The notes under the pieces are model-generated. The model was not told the DNA's origin. It saw only the letters and a program-made list of their open reading frames with translations, and did not search any database. The position numbers and the translations under genes are program-made. Of a DNA stretch of 64,000 nt, positions 46,301-59,383 are shown in pieces. Source of the DNA: Rotaria sp. Silwood1 (lineage: Eukaryota; Rotifera; Eurotatoria; Philodinida; Philodinidae); the NCBI GenBank assembly GCA_905250075.1, contig CAJNOP010000014.1, forward strand, positions 1,524,991 to 1,588,990, read 5' to 3'. Position 1 is the stretch's first letter; every line of letters starts with the position of its first letter.

Positions 46301-49087
46301 AATGTTATTTTCACATCTACTATCAAGAAAGGTGTACCACCTAGTCTGCCAATAGATTAGCATATATCTCAGTGTGACCGACATCAGAATAATCAGGCCG
46401 TCTAACTAAATGAAAAAAAAATCGCTGTTCTACACAGTAAGTATGCAGCAAACGTTATGATCAGATACTTAATTACTTCAAATGAATAGTTTCTATTAAT
46501 GAGTTCATTCTTTTCTAGTTCTTTCCAATGTTAATACAATCACATGTGAATAAAACTGAAATTATATCACAAATTATTGAAAGTTATTTTCCAAATGAAT
46601 TTAATGAACGAAAACAATTATATGAACAAGAAAATATTCAAGGGTAAAATTTATATATATATATATATATTTATTTTTTTTAAATAAAAATAGAATCATT
46701 TTGAGAAAAAAAATGTATTAAAATTTAGAGCATCAGTTCCACAATCGTCAATAAATAATGTTGAATCAACTATATTTGAAATTCCAATATTCGTATGTGT
46801 GCTAGCTTTACCATATTGTACATGTCCATTACATGTATTTGAACCACGTTATCGTTTAATGATGCGTCGAACAATTGAAACTGAATCACGTACATTTGGC
46901 ATGTGTAAATATGATCAAGAAACAGAGTAAGAAAATGATAATAAAATTTTTAATAAAAAAAAAAAAAAAAACAAAAATATTTGTAGTACATTTGCTAATT
47001 ATGGTACATTATTATATATACGTGGTCTTGTTTATACTCGTGATGGTCGTTCAATAGTTGATACAATAGGTCAACGACGTTTTCATGTTATGGATCGTGG
47101 AGAAAGAGATGGATATTGTACAGCACGTATACAACTTATTCAAGATCATCCGATTGAAAATGGCGAATTCAATGGTTTGTTTATTTTGAAAAATTTTTTT
47201 TTTTCAATTATATTGTTTTTTTTTTTTTTATTATTCTATTAGATTTATATGAACTTAATCGAAATACTTATAATCGTGTACGTGTTTGGTTTGATCAACT
47301 TGATGCATATCGACGAACATTAATAACTCGTCAATTAGAAGGTTATCCACTATGTGATGATCTAACTCATCAATCAAGTAAATATTTACATTTATTTACT
47401 AAATTTTAGAGAGTAGAAACTGAAAGGCAACAGAAAGGTCGCTAATAATGAGTTTTAGGCTCTTACTAAAGAAGAGACAAAAGTTTAAGACACTTTTTTG
47501 CTTCAAGATTTTTCGCTCAAGGAAAACCTACAGACATTGTGATGGTTAGAGTCGCTCATGTTCAAAACCTTCGGATATGATCGAATCGTACTTTGATACT
47601 CTCAATGAAATTTTCTAATCTGAATCAGACAGCTACCTCGAAGATACAAGATACTTCTTTCCAGTTTTTTTGTATTTGATGACTAGGGCGTACTCTTCAT
47701 TTCTTCAGACGACCAAAATCCATCGGATAGAAATGTTTTGGACTCAATCTTATTTGAAACCAACCCCATGGGCTCTACTAGTAATATCAAAAGTTCTAGA
47801 TACTTTCAGTATTCCATCAATTATATTATTATAATTAAAAAGAACATTTAAAAGTAAAGAGAATCATATATGTATTTTGCTGTGCAATAACTTGTTAAAG
47901 GACATTTTTTTAAAATATTGCTTTAGAATTTATTTAACAGTATATTAAAAAATTTAAGATAATTGAGAATTTTAGATAGAATTTCAAAACTTTGAAAATT
48001 ATTATATGTTGTAGAAGCAGACATTGTTCTATCGAATGAGAGATTAGGCTCTTTCATACAATGTTTCATGCACGAGATATAACGCTTTGAGAATAAATCA
48101 GTAGAGAATTCAGAAAAAAAATAGCTGGAAAACATCTATCAAACGACTGTTCTAATTTAGAATGATTGTGTTGCGTGCTAGATATAATGTGTGGGAGGGC
48201 ATAATCTCTCATTCGATAGAACAAAATCTCTTCTACAATATGCACGACTTTTCAAAAATTTGAAGCGCAAATATGCTAATTATTAATATAGAATTAAATA
48301 AACTCTAAGATAATATTTAGAAAAAAAAGTCTTGTAACAAGCTATTGCATAGAAAAAAAACTACATCGTTTTATTTACTCTTAAATGTTATCTCTAATGA
48401 TGTCTTTGAAACTAAAAAATTTTAATTACGGTGTGCGTCACTTTTGAAAAAATTATTTATACCACAATGTAGTCCACTCAGTTTTTCATCTAATGATATA
48501 TTCTAGAGTCATTGACGTTCTTTTTTAATGATATTATCGATAAAATACGAAAAATATGTTGAAATTGTGACCGCCGGATAAAAGACTTTTGCCACAGAAA
48601 ATGATGCTAATTTTTCTGCAAAAACAAATAATTTCCAACAAAATAGATTAGTGTTTTCTAGACAATACGATACACTCTATAATCTGGATGGATTAAAAAG
48701 AATCTGCAACGAAAAAAATGGTATTCTAGAAAGTCTAAGGAGATCTCTTCTGATCATATTCGAAAATCAATATGATCGATAATCCAAAAATCCATTAGGC
48801 TTCGGTGAGAAAGTAATTCATCGTTCTAATTTTTTAAAAATTCATCGCTATATTTTTTTAATACCAAACAAAAAAAAAAGAATTTCTAATTTTATTCTTC
48901 ATTAGCTGATGGACCAAGTTGGACTTGGATAATGTTAAATTTATTACCTATCGAAGAAAATCTTCAATATGCAGCATTGATTTCAGAATCATTTCGTACT
49001 CGTTTACAAATAATTAATGATACAATAGATTTTTTACTCAATCAACAACAACAACAAATAATAACTTCTACAACTGATGAATCATAG
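43319..49087 (+). CDS. LONRF: LON peptidase N-terminal domain and RING finger protein (LONRF)
   Basis: Predicted E3 ubiquitin ligase. Twelve exons: 43319-43922, 43984-44102, 44164-44286, 44348-44462, 44988-45026, 45082-45160, 45226-45343, 46519-46643, 46729-46926, 46987-47174, 47243-47377, 48906-49087; 674 residues, phases consistent. First RING: CLFCENLIYEP, CGHTYCEQC, CLRC. TPR helices: AQNEYENKNYQQAIDIYSHI and YGRAKTYITLKELDKAL. Second RING: ECSIC, TTPCGHVFCRECLIRSV, CPMC. LON substrate-binding domain: FVCVLALPYCTCPLHVFEPR, then YRLMMRR, FGMC, RFHVMDRGERDGYCTAR and the C-terminal LNLLPIEENLQYAAL. This RING-TPR-RING-LON order is that of LONRF1-3. I chose ATG 43319 because an acceptor (ctttcag) lies 11 nt upstream; an in-frame ATG at 43280 precedes that acceptor. 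A ~200 bp-arm inverted repeat fills most of intron 11. Confidence 0.93.
47841..48391. repeat. long inverted repeat (~200 bp arms) in LONRF intron 11
   Basis: The left arm, about 47841-48049, and right arm, about 48199-48391, pair over their whole length. Landmarks in left-arm order: ACATTTAAAAGTAAA, GCAATAACTTGTTA, TTTAGAATTTATTTAA, TTTGAAAA, TGTAGAAG, GTTCTATCGAATGAGAGATT; the complement of the right arm has each in the same order with scattered differences. The inner 20 bp are identical. The loop is about 150 bp. Probably a foldback or MITE element; the transcribed intron would form a long hairpin. Confidence 0.8.
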
Positions 49088-49589
49088 ATGATTTTAGATT
49101 TTGTTTACGATAAATTTCCGGTGTCTTATTTCTTATTTAAACAAAATAGGACGAAAACCTTTTTCATTTTATTTTTGTTACATATTATATTTGATTTTTC
49201 TTTATTTCGATAAAACACTATTCTATACAACTATAAAAAAAAAAAATAATATTCAAAACAAATGTTCTTATTTATTCAATTAATGATCTCATGTTTGAGT
49301 TTGTATCGTGACTAAGTAACTGTATGTAATCAAGTTACACTCAAAGTATATAGTTCTTGTTATATACCGCCTACTTCATTTTGATAGTACCTTAATTAAA
49401 TGAAGCATAGTAAGTAAACAATAAAAATATTACAGAAGATGATATGATTATTTACGTAAAATTCAAATAATATATTTTGTGGCGTCTGTATGAATAAGAA
49501 CACTTAATCAAATATAGAATAATGGCGAAAAATCTATATCTCAAATTTTAATTTATTATTTTATGTGAAGTCTACAAAATGATAGATTT

Positions 49590-50060
49590 ATATTTTGAAA
49601 TGTTTACCGAGGAAGTCTTTCAACTGATTAATTACTTTTGAGTTCGGACTATATGTATCATGCAGATTCTAATAAACTATGTATAATCTTAGAAGAGTTT
49701 AAGTTCTTAGTTTATTGCTGTGAAGATAATGCAGTTTTACGATATCTATCTAGTCAATGTTGTGGTCTCACTCGTGAACATCAAGAAAATTGATTTCAGA
49801 ATTTTCACATAAAATTTTACATATGAATAGGCTTTAACAAGAATGATTTAATATTTTCATGTGTCTATCCTAAGAAACGGTTGTGGTCAAAGCATATCTT
49901 TTGCATCATTTCTATACACGCCAACATATTTGTTATTCTTATTTTAGGATAGGAGCAAATCAAAAGACCTAAAACTTTATTAATCAACTATTCTCGTTAA
50001 GATCTGTCTCTATACAATGTTGCAAGTCGAAATACGAAAACCATTTGTCCTGATATTCAT
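49590..50060. repeat. diverged dispersed repeat, copy A
   Basis: Shares an ordered series of blocks with 61690-62035: GACTATATGTATCATGCAG / AGAAGAGTTTAAGTTC / TAGTTTATTGCTG, and near the right end TGTCTCTATACAATGTTGCA followed by AGTCGAAATACGAAAA. Differences are spread throughout, indicating an old copy. It lies in the 1.4 kb spacer between LONRF and the RNF212-like gene, which otherwise shows no gene. Confidence 0.6.
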
Positions 50061-50493
50061 GACTGGTCGGACTGTGGTATTAAATTCGCAAAACTACTTG
50101 ACGCACATAGTAGAGCCCCATCGAGATTAATTCCTAGTGCAAAATGATTAATCAGTTGTTGATCTTTTCTTGTTAGACACATAGTTAAAGTATTTTTAAA
50201 TCAAAATTCTACTCTCATAGCTTGTATCTTTGGTTTTCTTAATGATATGTGTGTAAGATGATTTCAATAATTTATGTTTTATTCATCGTTCAGTGCTGTC
50301 CTCTATAAATTTTTAATTGAAATCAGATATTTCTTATTATTTCTCATTTATTCTTTTGAATTATTTAGTTATATTTAAACATAATATTGAATGAAAAAAA
50401 TAAGAAATATCATAAAGTTTATCAGCCTCTTTAGCGGTAAATTCAACGATCTATTATTTCTATCACAAATCAATTGAATCTATACCTCTTCTA

Positions 50494-51879
50494 ATGAATC
50501 TAAATGCAACATTAAACTCAACTACTAGCCGTAGTTCAGTAGTAATGATTTTTTCATTTTATTTTTCATCATTTTCTATTTTAATTTAAAAAAAAACATA
50601 GGATTTGAATTCATCAATGTTAAATAATAGTATTGGTGCACCAACACCAAAATTAGTTTCATCGGAGACAACAAAAACATCCGTATCAGGAACAAATTTA
50701 ATAATACCCGAATGGGTACATTGTGAAATATGTAAACGACGTGAACAAAATGGTCCAAATAATACTCGCTTACCACTTGGTTATTGTCATCCATGTGGTC
50801 ATATTATCTGTCGAGATTGTGCTGTACATAATATGAATAGCCATAATTGTAAGTATATGAAAAAGAAAATCATAACTAATAAAGATTTTTTATTTTCTAT
50901 GTGCCCTATGTTCAAAATCGACACATATTTATCCGATTAATTCAAATGTAAGTTTTCATATATATATATGAAAACTGAACAATTAATTTTCTTATTCATA
51001 GTTACCACCACAAATAAAAGTCTTATTCATCTCACGTTATGAATTAGTACATGTAACTGAAGCACAAGTACGTGAACAAGTTTATAAACTTTATTCGAAT
51101 ATGTATAAACAATTATTTGATGTAAAACTATTATTTTTTTTCGTTGTTGTTGTAATCTTATTAAAAATAAATGAATTCTTATTTTTGTTATTCTATAGGT
51201 ATTTGATTATCAAGATGCAAAATGGAATCAATTAATAATGCATAGAATTGAATATGTAAACAAAGAACTTTTGTTTTTTTTTTTTTAATGAAAAGAAAAA
51301 TTTTCTCATCTTAATTTTAGTTAAGACAAATGAATAAAATAAAAAAAGGAATGATGGAATTAGAAGAAACTAAACGTATAAATAAAGAATTATTAAAAAT
51401 TTTTCAAGGACAAGAACAATTGTCTCATCAAAATCATGAACGACATCAACAAACTATTCGACAATATCAATCAGTAATATATTTAATGAAAATAATTCAT
51501 TAATTTTTTCTTTTCGTTTAGACTATTTCACCAGCACGACCATCATCAGTAGCTTCATCAACATCATTAAATTTTGGACCTCAGCAACGACAACAGACAA
51601 ATCATAATTCTTCATCAATCATAAAACCAATGGTTATAGGAACATCACCAAATCCACAACATCATCATGTACCTCCACCTGAACCTGATAAATTAATGAC
51701 ATATGAACAAGCAATGATATATGCACATCCAGCATTAAAAGATGCTTGTATGTGTTTATATTTATGAAAAAATAAACTTTTAAAGTTGCTTTTCGTTTCC
51801 TTTTTTTTTCTTTTTAGTACGTTTAGCTCATCGACGTAAAATGTCGTCAAAAAATAGTGGAACTATTACTCCAAAATAG
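50494..51879 (+). CDS. Zip3/RNF212-like RING protein
   Basis: Likely exons 50494-50538, 50602-50823, 50885-50947, 51002-51121, 51199-51255, 51321-51473, 51522-51747, 51818-51879 (315 residues). One N-terminal RING: WVHCEICKRREQ, GYCHPCGHIICRDC, then CALCSK. This is followed by LPPQIKVLFISRYEL, a coiled-coil segment (about residues 150-230: AKWNQLIMHRIEYLRQMNKI, EETKRINKELLKIF) and a Ser/Pro/His-rich tail. This order (RING, coiled coil, Ser-rich tail) and the sequence around the last Cys pair resemble Zip3/RNF212/HEI10-type SUMO or ubiquitin ligases that mark meiotic crossover sites. Two uncertainties: the start (50494, or ATG 50617 just after an acceptor at 50601), and the exon 2-3 junction, where GT at 50824 keeps the frame while the better-looking donor at 50849 does not. 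The RING family is sure; the meiotic subfamily is inferred. Confidence 0.65.
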
Positions 51880-52648
51880 ATTCGAATATCTTATTTTATT
51901 TTTGTTCTTTTGTACTTTTATTTATTTATATATGTATATATATATATAGACAATTTTCGATGTAAAATGTATTAACGAGTGATTTATGATAAAATAAATT
52001 TAAAAGATCATTGACATATGGTATTTGACAAGCGTTAAATATAATATTTATCATTACGCGTTCATAGTTTCTCAAACTATTACATTTTCATCAGAGTTTC
52101 GAATCCGTTTGCACTACTGTCGATATACTGGGAGTGAATTGCCGACCGGAGAATAACTATGCAGTATACCGCAGTCGAATGTTGATTAGAAGATAGACGA
52201 TCATTTATGTATCAAGCTATTGTTGGTTGATTATTGATATATCGGTAGTTTTTTGTCTAGTTTCTTTCATGAACTCAATGGCTCAATCTTTATATTTTTA
52301 GCAAATTTTCTAGAAAACTAAATGAAATTTGAGGAAAAAAGCCCTTTTAGTGTTGCTTGGATAGTGAATAAATAAAGAATAAATTCTAAAAAAATTAACA
52401 CCAGAATATTTTACTATTATGTTCAAGAAGGAAAGATCCGATTTTAAGACTTGTACAAATTTATTGTGTCTATATCCTAACCAGAGTTGAACAAGACAAT
52501 ACTATAGAAAAAGTTGCCTTGTGTCCAGCTCTGACTTTTATTTTAAAAAATGGTTTACTAGCGAACTCTATCACTATATAAAAAGTCTAATTGGTTATTT
52601 GACCGTGTCTCGGTAACTCTTGTTTATTTGTTGTATGTTCTGTTCTCT
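51880..52648. other. intergenic between RNF212-like gene and GID4
   Basis: A TA-repeat (about 51930-51950) and the 3' end of the RING gene. No coding pattern; ends at an acceptor (gttctctag, AG 52649-52650) 54 nt before the GID4 ATG. Confidence 0.4.
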
Positions 52649-52704
52649 AGGTTTCTTCCTCTATTGTCTATAATTTAATCCCTTACTGTATAATTACGTC
52701 AAAA

Positions 52705-53386
52705 ATGAAACTGCTAGGTCCTCTTGAATTTTCTGATATGAATTTGGGTCCACCAAATAAAAATTCTTCTATATTATGTACATCATCACGTTTTACTGGT
52801 AATCAAAAATCCAAAGGAAAATCTTACAATGTCGATGTTATATTTCATCATGTTGATTTAGAACGTTCTTATATATGTGGTTATTTAGGTATAACTGGTT
52901 TAATAGATGAATATCCAATATTATCAACATTTTTTGATGCTGAAATAATATCAAAACGTTATCCATTTTTAACACGTAAATGGGAAGCTGATGAAGAAGT
53001 TGATAAACAACATTGGAGTAAATTTGATGCATTTCTGCCTTATATTGATACATTTAATACTGATTCATTTGATTATGATCAATTATTAAGAGGAAAAAAT
53101 TCTGATTATGTTTTTATGCGATGGAAAGAACATTTTCTTGTACCTGATCATACTGTTAGAGATATAACTGGTTTGTTTTCTTCTTGTTATTATTATTATT
53201 TTCTATGAATGAATAATATTTTATATATATATAGGTGCATCATTTGCTGGTTTTTATTATATATGTTTACAATTAAGTACAGGAAAATTACAAGGTTATT
53301 ATTATCATAATTCATCTGAATGGTTTCAAAGTTTAACTTTGGAACATGTACCACAAAAGACATCGAGTGTCTTTCAATTTCGTTAA
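52705..53386 (+). CDS. GID4: GID4 (Vid24) substrate receptor of the CTLH/GID E3 ligase
   Basis: Recognises N-terminal proline degrons and brings substrates to the CTLH/GID ubiquitin ligase. Two exons, 52705-53170 and 53235-53386, joined in phase (G|GT), 205 residues. Family blocks in order: [91 protein letters not shown], then after the junction [27 protein letters not shown] and HVPQ, ending FQFR. These form the beta-barrel that binds the degron. Human GID4 has a longer disordered N terminus. A 64 bp intron. Several overlapping AATAAA signals start 22 nt after the stop (53408). Confidence 0.95.
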
Positions 53387-55669
53387 AATTTTATATGTTT
53401 GTTAAACAATAAAAAATAAATAAAGTTTCTTTTATGTGTGTGTGTGTGTGTATAATATATAATTGACTTGGGTAAAATGCTAACATTCTTTTTAGTGTTT
53501 AGTGTCTCCGTGCAATTATTAATATTATTATTATTATTATTTTTTTTTTTTTTTTGTATATTTGTCAATTTGTTGTACTCCAAGAGAAATGATAGGAAGT
53601 CTAGGAAATGGGAGAAAATATTATAATGTCGTGAATATAATGAATATAATAAAAATTATTCTTTTTTCAAATCTTGTTTTTCTTGAATGATGTCAAAATT
53701 TTATTAAAAATCATATAGTTGTATCTATTTGAAAATCTTTTAAAAAATATTCATAGAAGAAAAAAAAAATCAGATTTCAAGATATTTGTCAGTTTTATTT
53801 TACTGAAAGCTTCTATATTAATCTTGTACCCATTCTCAGTCACTTGCTCAAGTGTGTGTATGAAAAGAAGACGTAGAGCGGCGTGCATACTTGAAAGCAA
53901 CTATTCGACTTCTCAAACAATTGTAGAAAATGAATTTTGAAAACTGTGGGAATATGTCTGGTAGAGAAGTCTATAAACTATAAATTGATAAGTTTGAAAA
54001 AAAAATCACAAAAGTTTTTTTTTTTTTTTTTGAAATGAAATGTTTTTCTTTCCATAAAAAATATGTTAGATGGAAATGTATTATGTAATATATAATGTCT
54101 ACCATTCGTACCAACATCACTCGAAAGTTTTACAAAAGCTAATTAAAGACATGAGCTCTCAATGGATACTAGAATGATTAAACTATCTTTATAAACAAGA
54201 GTGCGTCCGATGATTAATCTGTCCTTAGTATTTATATATATGAAATACCAATATTCTATGTCAGTGGTTGTTTGTCAGTTGCTCTTCTAAAATCGCTACA
54301 GGAAGCAAAGGATTAAGTTTTATTTATACCAGATAAGAATAACATATCAATCTATTTACGAGCTGTTTGATATCGTATGATGAAATCAGAGATGAATCAC
54401 TTTTTTTTTTTGCAATGAAAAAAGAAGCGATGATTTTGTAAATTAAAAATATTAATATTATTAAATAATGAGGGAAGATATTACTCTTCCTAATTTAATA
54501 TAAATGCCAAGAAAATTATATGTTAAAGTATAAAAGATTAGTCATGTCAATGATTTAGTTCTAAGGAAATCTTTCAATGGATAATTGTGTTTCATTTTAA
54601 GTAATTAATGGATGGAACAAAATTTTTGCATGAATTTTGTTTCTTTTTTATCTGATAATGAAATCTTGTGTACGGTAAGTTACTAGACAATTCATGATCG
54701 GATCAAAGCATCATTGATATTACTAATTTAACGAATTAAAAATATGAATTGTCTACAACGAACTTAAATTGAGATATTCGATTTTTAATAGTATTCAATT
54801 TTGATATAGAATAATGATGTAACCAGAGAGGTTAAGCCCTATTCTCTAGACTGACTTTGGCCATCTGAGCTTTTTCACTGAAGAGTCTGATAATGTTAAG
54901 CTTCTCACTATCAAAGCCTATAAAGAATCCGTACTTTTTGATTAAACTGAAAATTGATACATCATAAAATAATATATCAATGACTATCATCTTTAAATAT
55001 CTTATGTATGCGTCTCTTTCGAAATTGCTACTTATAAACTTTAAGAAGAAATTGAATTTCGTACCATCTTAATGTGATCAATAAGTTTTATTAAAACTCT
55101 GAAAGGTAACTTATCGAAAATGTGTTGATAGTATGTAAATATTGTTTTAACTCAATCTATTTTTTTCAGAAAAAGAAATTATTTGTCTGATTTAGGTTTG
55201 ATATCGTCAAAAGAATTTCAAACTTCGTATGGGGAAATTTAGATACATCACTCCATAAACCATAGTAAATAATTCTTTCCGAAACAGACAATGGTTATAC
55301 TATGATGATTATTCAAGAAAACAAAAATAGTGATTTTGACATCCAGAACTAATTTAATAATCTTGAGCGTGTGAAGTTAATTGCATTTTTTTTTAAAGAT
55401 TCTATGAAGATATTCGGATTTATAATTCTTTTTTATTCAAGAAAAACAAAACAAAATAAATTTGTTTTTTTTTAAATTGCGCAAGGTGTCAGATGTGTGT
55501 GACTTAAAAAAAAGGTATTTTTCTTGTTCTTTTCTTTTTTCAAAGTTGTAAATAAGTGCCATCTGTTGCAAGTAAATCCGTTGGTTTAGTCGAACTTTCA
55601 ATGATTCATCATTGTTTGATTTCTCGTTGGTGTGTCATGGTATTACATGTTGATTGATTTCAATTTTAC
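53387..55669. other. 2.3 kb spacer between GID4 and CTU1
   Basis: Holds a (TG)n microsatellite (about 53435-53452), a (TTA)n/T-run at about 53520-53555 and other homopolymers. No coding pattern or RNA gene recognised. Confidence 0.45.
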
Positions 55670-55678
55670 AGTTATTTA

Positions 55679-58600
55679 ATGCCTAGCACAACTTGTGTAT
55701 CATGTCGTGGAGAACGACCAGCCGCTTTAGTTCGACCAAAAACAAGTGAACCATATTGTAAAATATGTTTTTTTGAAGCATTCGAACGTGAAATACATGA
55801 AACAATTATTAACGAACAATTATTTAAATCGGGAGAAACAATTGCTATTGCTGCAAGTGGTGGAAAAGGTATTACAAGAAAGACAAAAAAAGATATTTTT
55901 AATCAATAATTATTAACTTAGATTCGACTGTTCTTGCACATGTATTAAAATTGCTTAACGAACGACATTCATATGGTCTTAAACTTGTTTTATTGTCAAT
56001 TGATGAAGGTATAACTGGTTATCGAGATGATTCACTTGAAACAGTTAAACGTAATCAACAACAATATGATTTGCCATTAATTATTCTTACCTATAAAGAA
56101 TTATATGGTTGGAGTATGGTAAAAGAAACATAGGATTTTTATGAAGGAAGTAGATGTATTATTTTTCTAGGATGAAATTGTAAAAGCAGTTGGTCGTAAG
56201 AATAATTGTAAGTAGATATGTTTTCAAAAGAATTGATATTCATGTTTAGCATTGTAATGAAAAAAAAAAGGTACTCGTATATAATGGATAGATTTTACAA
56301 GTGCAATTAATTTCATTTTTGAAAGTTTTATTATTCGATTTGATCTCATTGTTTCATAAGTAATGTAGACAGAATTGATTTTGAAACCAAACACTTAAAA
56401 TAACTGTTGTAGATCCTACTTCACAATACTATCGATTAATCACTGTTGAACTATATATTATGAAAAGCGATTAATTAACCTTTGTTTTGTGTAATTCGAA
56501 CCGTATAAATTTAGTATATATGAGAAAGAAAAACAAATAATTCAATTTAACTGTCCAAATCAGGCTAACAACTTAAAAAAGATCGGAATAAATTAAAGGC
56601 AGTTCGACTCGAAAAATCTTATTAAATCATGGCTAGGAATGAAAAAAGTTTCATTTGCAATTATCAACATACATCCGTTTAGGTGTGTTCTATCCGAATA
56701 TCCATTCGGAATTTTTCGTAGTGTTATTTATTTTCATAAAAAAATGCCTTTATGTTAAAACAAAGTCGAAATTTTGAAGACATGTTCTCTTTTTCATGAG
56801 TACAGGTATTCATACACATTGGCCTTGATTGAATTGAATTTTGATATATTTCAATTGCTATTTGGGACTATACTTTGAGAATGGTTTGTTAAAGATCATT
56901 TACAGTAGTAGAGTAGCTATTTATGAATTATTTTTCAATGATGTTTCAAAGATTCTCAAGTGGGTTTATATCAAGCAACGTGTCTGACCAATCTAAAATG
57001 TTGATTTTGTTTTCTTTCCAATCATCACACGGTGAAAACATGATTTATGACAAGGTGCATTATTTTGTACACAACACAATAAATCATTTTATTTGAATTT
57101 GTTTTTATTATATATAATATTAATTGAAGTTTAATTATCTCTATATAAATTTGGCTATTCATTCAACCATCATAAAAAAAAATACAAAAGAACCAACTCC
57201 TTTGCTCGTCAAAACACGCAAGACTCTGATTGAATCATCTTCATCTTGTACTAGAGATGTTCACGATGGGCGTGGAAGATGTCTCAGAAATATTGTCACA
57301 ACAGCGACAACTTATGTTTATGGAAGATTTTTAAATTATATGAATCTACATTTGATTTGAGCTTCGACAAATCCAATAATCAAGATCGTGGTGAATCTGC
57401 AGGATTGAATCTACCTGTGCTCAATTAGCACAATGACAGAAGAAATTTTCGAAGAATTTCTCGGAAGCCATCGTGGCGCAGCAGTGGCAGATTTTCATTT
57501 GCAATGGGCGTCTCTACCTTGAACACAACACCGAAAATCAATAGGATTATCAGCTTTTGAATAGAGTTGGCAAGCAAAAAACCTCACAGCGAGATTCATC
57601 AGAGAAAATAGTATTTTCTCCACTCATTATAAAGCCATCCATCATGATTACGAACAAAGTGTAGCCGTTAATAACAATGATGAGGTTTTCAATATAATTT
57701 TTGTTTACTTGTATAATTTAATTACATAATTGATGATGGGACTGTTCGAGAACTAACATACTCTCCATTTGATAAAATCCCATTCAAACACTATTTGTCG
57801 ACTAACTTTTTAACGACTCTTTTCAATTATTAACATTATGATATGGTAAATTTCTTTATAAGTGGTTTATTTCCTACGACCTTGACAAGTATGACGTTGT
57901 AATAGTAATTTTTCTTTTTTGACAATGTTACTGATACGATCATTTAAAATGCTCAAGCTTAATGCAAATATTTGCATATGTAAAAATGGATTCTAAAGGT
58001 GTGAGAATTTTAATTTTTTTTTTGATATATTGTAACTTTGTAGTGACCCATTTCTTTTTTACGACACAAAAAACTGTGAAACAATTGCCCCGAAAATATA
58101 AGACTCATTTACACCAACGATGGTTAATAGAACAGAAAAAACGTAAGCATGTGATTCGACACTCTCACCTTATTGACTAGCGTTCATTCTCTGTAGGTAT
58201 GTGCAGGGTATGGTTTTTTTTGTATTCTATGGCTTGAAGAAGAAAAATTTTCTAGCTCTTACCTTATCCTACAATGTATAGTAATCCTCCTGCGCATCTA
58301 TAATCCCATGTAAATAACTATATAAATATCTATATGTTCTTATAACTTCAACCATTGTTTATGAAAATACATGACTTTATGAAAAGTTCTGAACTGATAT
58401 TCGTATTGAACATACTAAATGAATATTGTTTGATAGAAGGATCAATTCAAGAAGCAAAATAGAAGATTAACAAGATGTTTATTCATATATTTTGACAATG
58501 ACTGCATTTCAATGATATATTAATTAGATTTGATAAATTTTACTATTTATTCTTACTTGTTTCCTTCAGGCACATTTTGTGGTGTCTTTCGTCGTCAAGC

Positions 58601-59271
58601 TCTTGATCGTGGTGCAATGAAATTATCAGTAAATAAAATAGCAACAGGTCATAATGCCGATGATATTGCTGAAACAATTTTAATGAATATTCTTCGTGGT
58701 GATATAGCACGTCTTAAACGATGTACATCAATAATAACCGGTGATGAATCAGATGAAAATGAAAGTTCTGTTATACCACGATGTAAACCATTAAAATATG
58801 CGTATGAAAAAGAAATTGTTCTTTATGCATTCTATAAACGTTTGGATTATTTTTCTACTGAATGTGTTTATTCACCAAATGCATATCGTGGTAATATAAG
58901 AACATATATAAAAGATTTAGAACGTTTAAGACCATCATCAATCATTGATATAATTCATAGTGGTGAACAATTAATTATTAAACAAACAGCTAAAATGCCT
59001 GTACAACGTGTATGTGAACGATGTTCATATTGTTCATCAATGCCAATATGCAAAGCATGTTTATTAATCGAAGGTCTTAATAAAGGTGTACCAAAATTAG
59101 GTATTGGAAAAACGGAACGTTATCGAAAAGAAATGCAAAAACAAGATCAATGTTGTAGTAAGTTATATTGTTATATAAGTATTAAAATAAAAATTTGATG
59201 AATTCACTTTAGATGAACAATCATTATGTCATTGTACAAAAGAAAAATTAACAGTGACTGAACAAGATTAA
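55679..59271 (+). CDS. CTU1: cytoplasmic tRNA 2-thiolation protein 1 (CTU1/NCS6)
   Basis: Adenylates and thiolates wobble uridine 34 of tRNA Lys, Glu and Gln together with CTU2. Five exons: 55679-55868, 55922-56118, 56171-56207, 58570-59157, 59213-59271; phases agree, 356 residues, close to the usual length of about 350. N-terminal zinc ribbon [15 protein letters not shown] with YCKICF. PP-loop [17 protein letters not shown], completed across the first junction. [20 protein letters not shown] follows, then [16 protein letters not shown] (catalytic-type cysteines), [34 protein letters not shown], and a second zinc cluster [17 protein letters not shown] terminus CHCTKEK. Intron 3 is 2.36 kb and contains a dead Tc1/mariner transposase. 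The acceptor AG lies 7 nt before the ATG. ARID4 starts 112 nt after the stop. Confidence 0.95.
56940..57660 (-). mobile_element. decayed Tc1/mariner transposase in CTU1 intron 3
   Basis: On the minus strand, [11 protein letters not shown] (about 57612..57580) matches the first catalytic block. QNNAPCHKS (about 57070..57040) matches the second, with the catalytic Asp changed to Asn. [16 protein letters not shown] (about 56995..56950) matches the DWPxQSPDLNPIENLW block, with TGA replacing the Trp codon. Frames shift between the blocks and several stops occur, so it cannot make an active enzyme. Ends and terminal repeats were not located; the part between 57120 and 57360 does not fit and may be a further insertion. 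Confidence 0.7.
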
Positions 59272-59383
59272 AAAAGAAAAAAAAAAACATGTGTTTGTTT
59301 TTTGTTTTTTGTTTTATTAATAAGATCTTTGTTTTCAGATAGAGGTTATATATATATATAGATATATATTTTTTGATTTTGGA

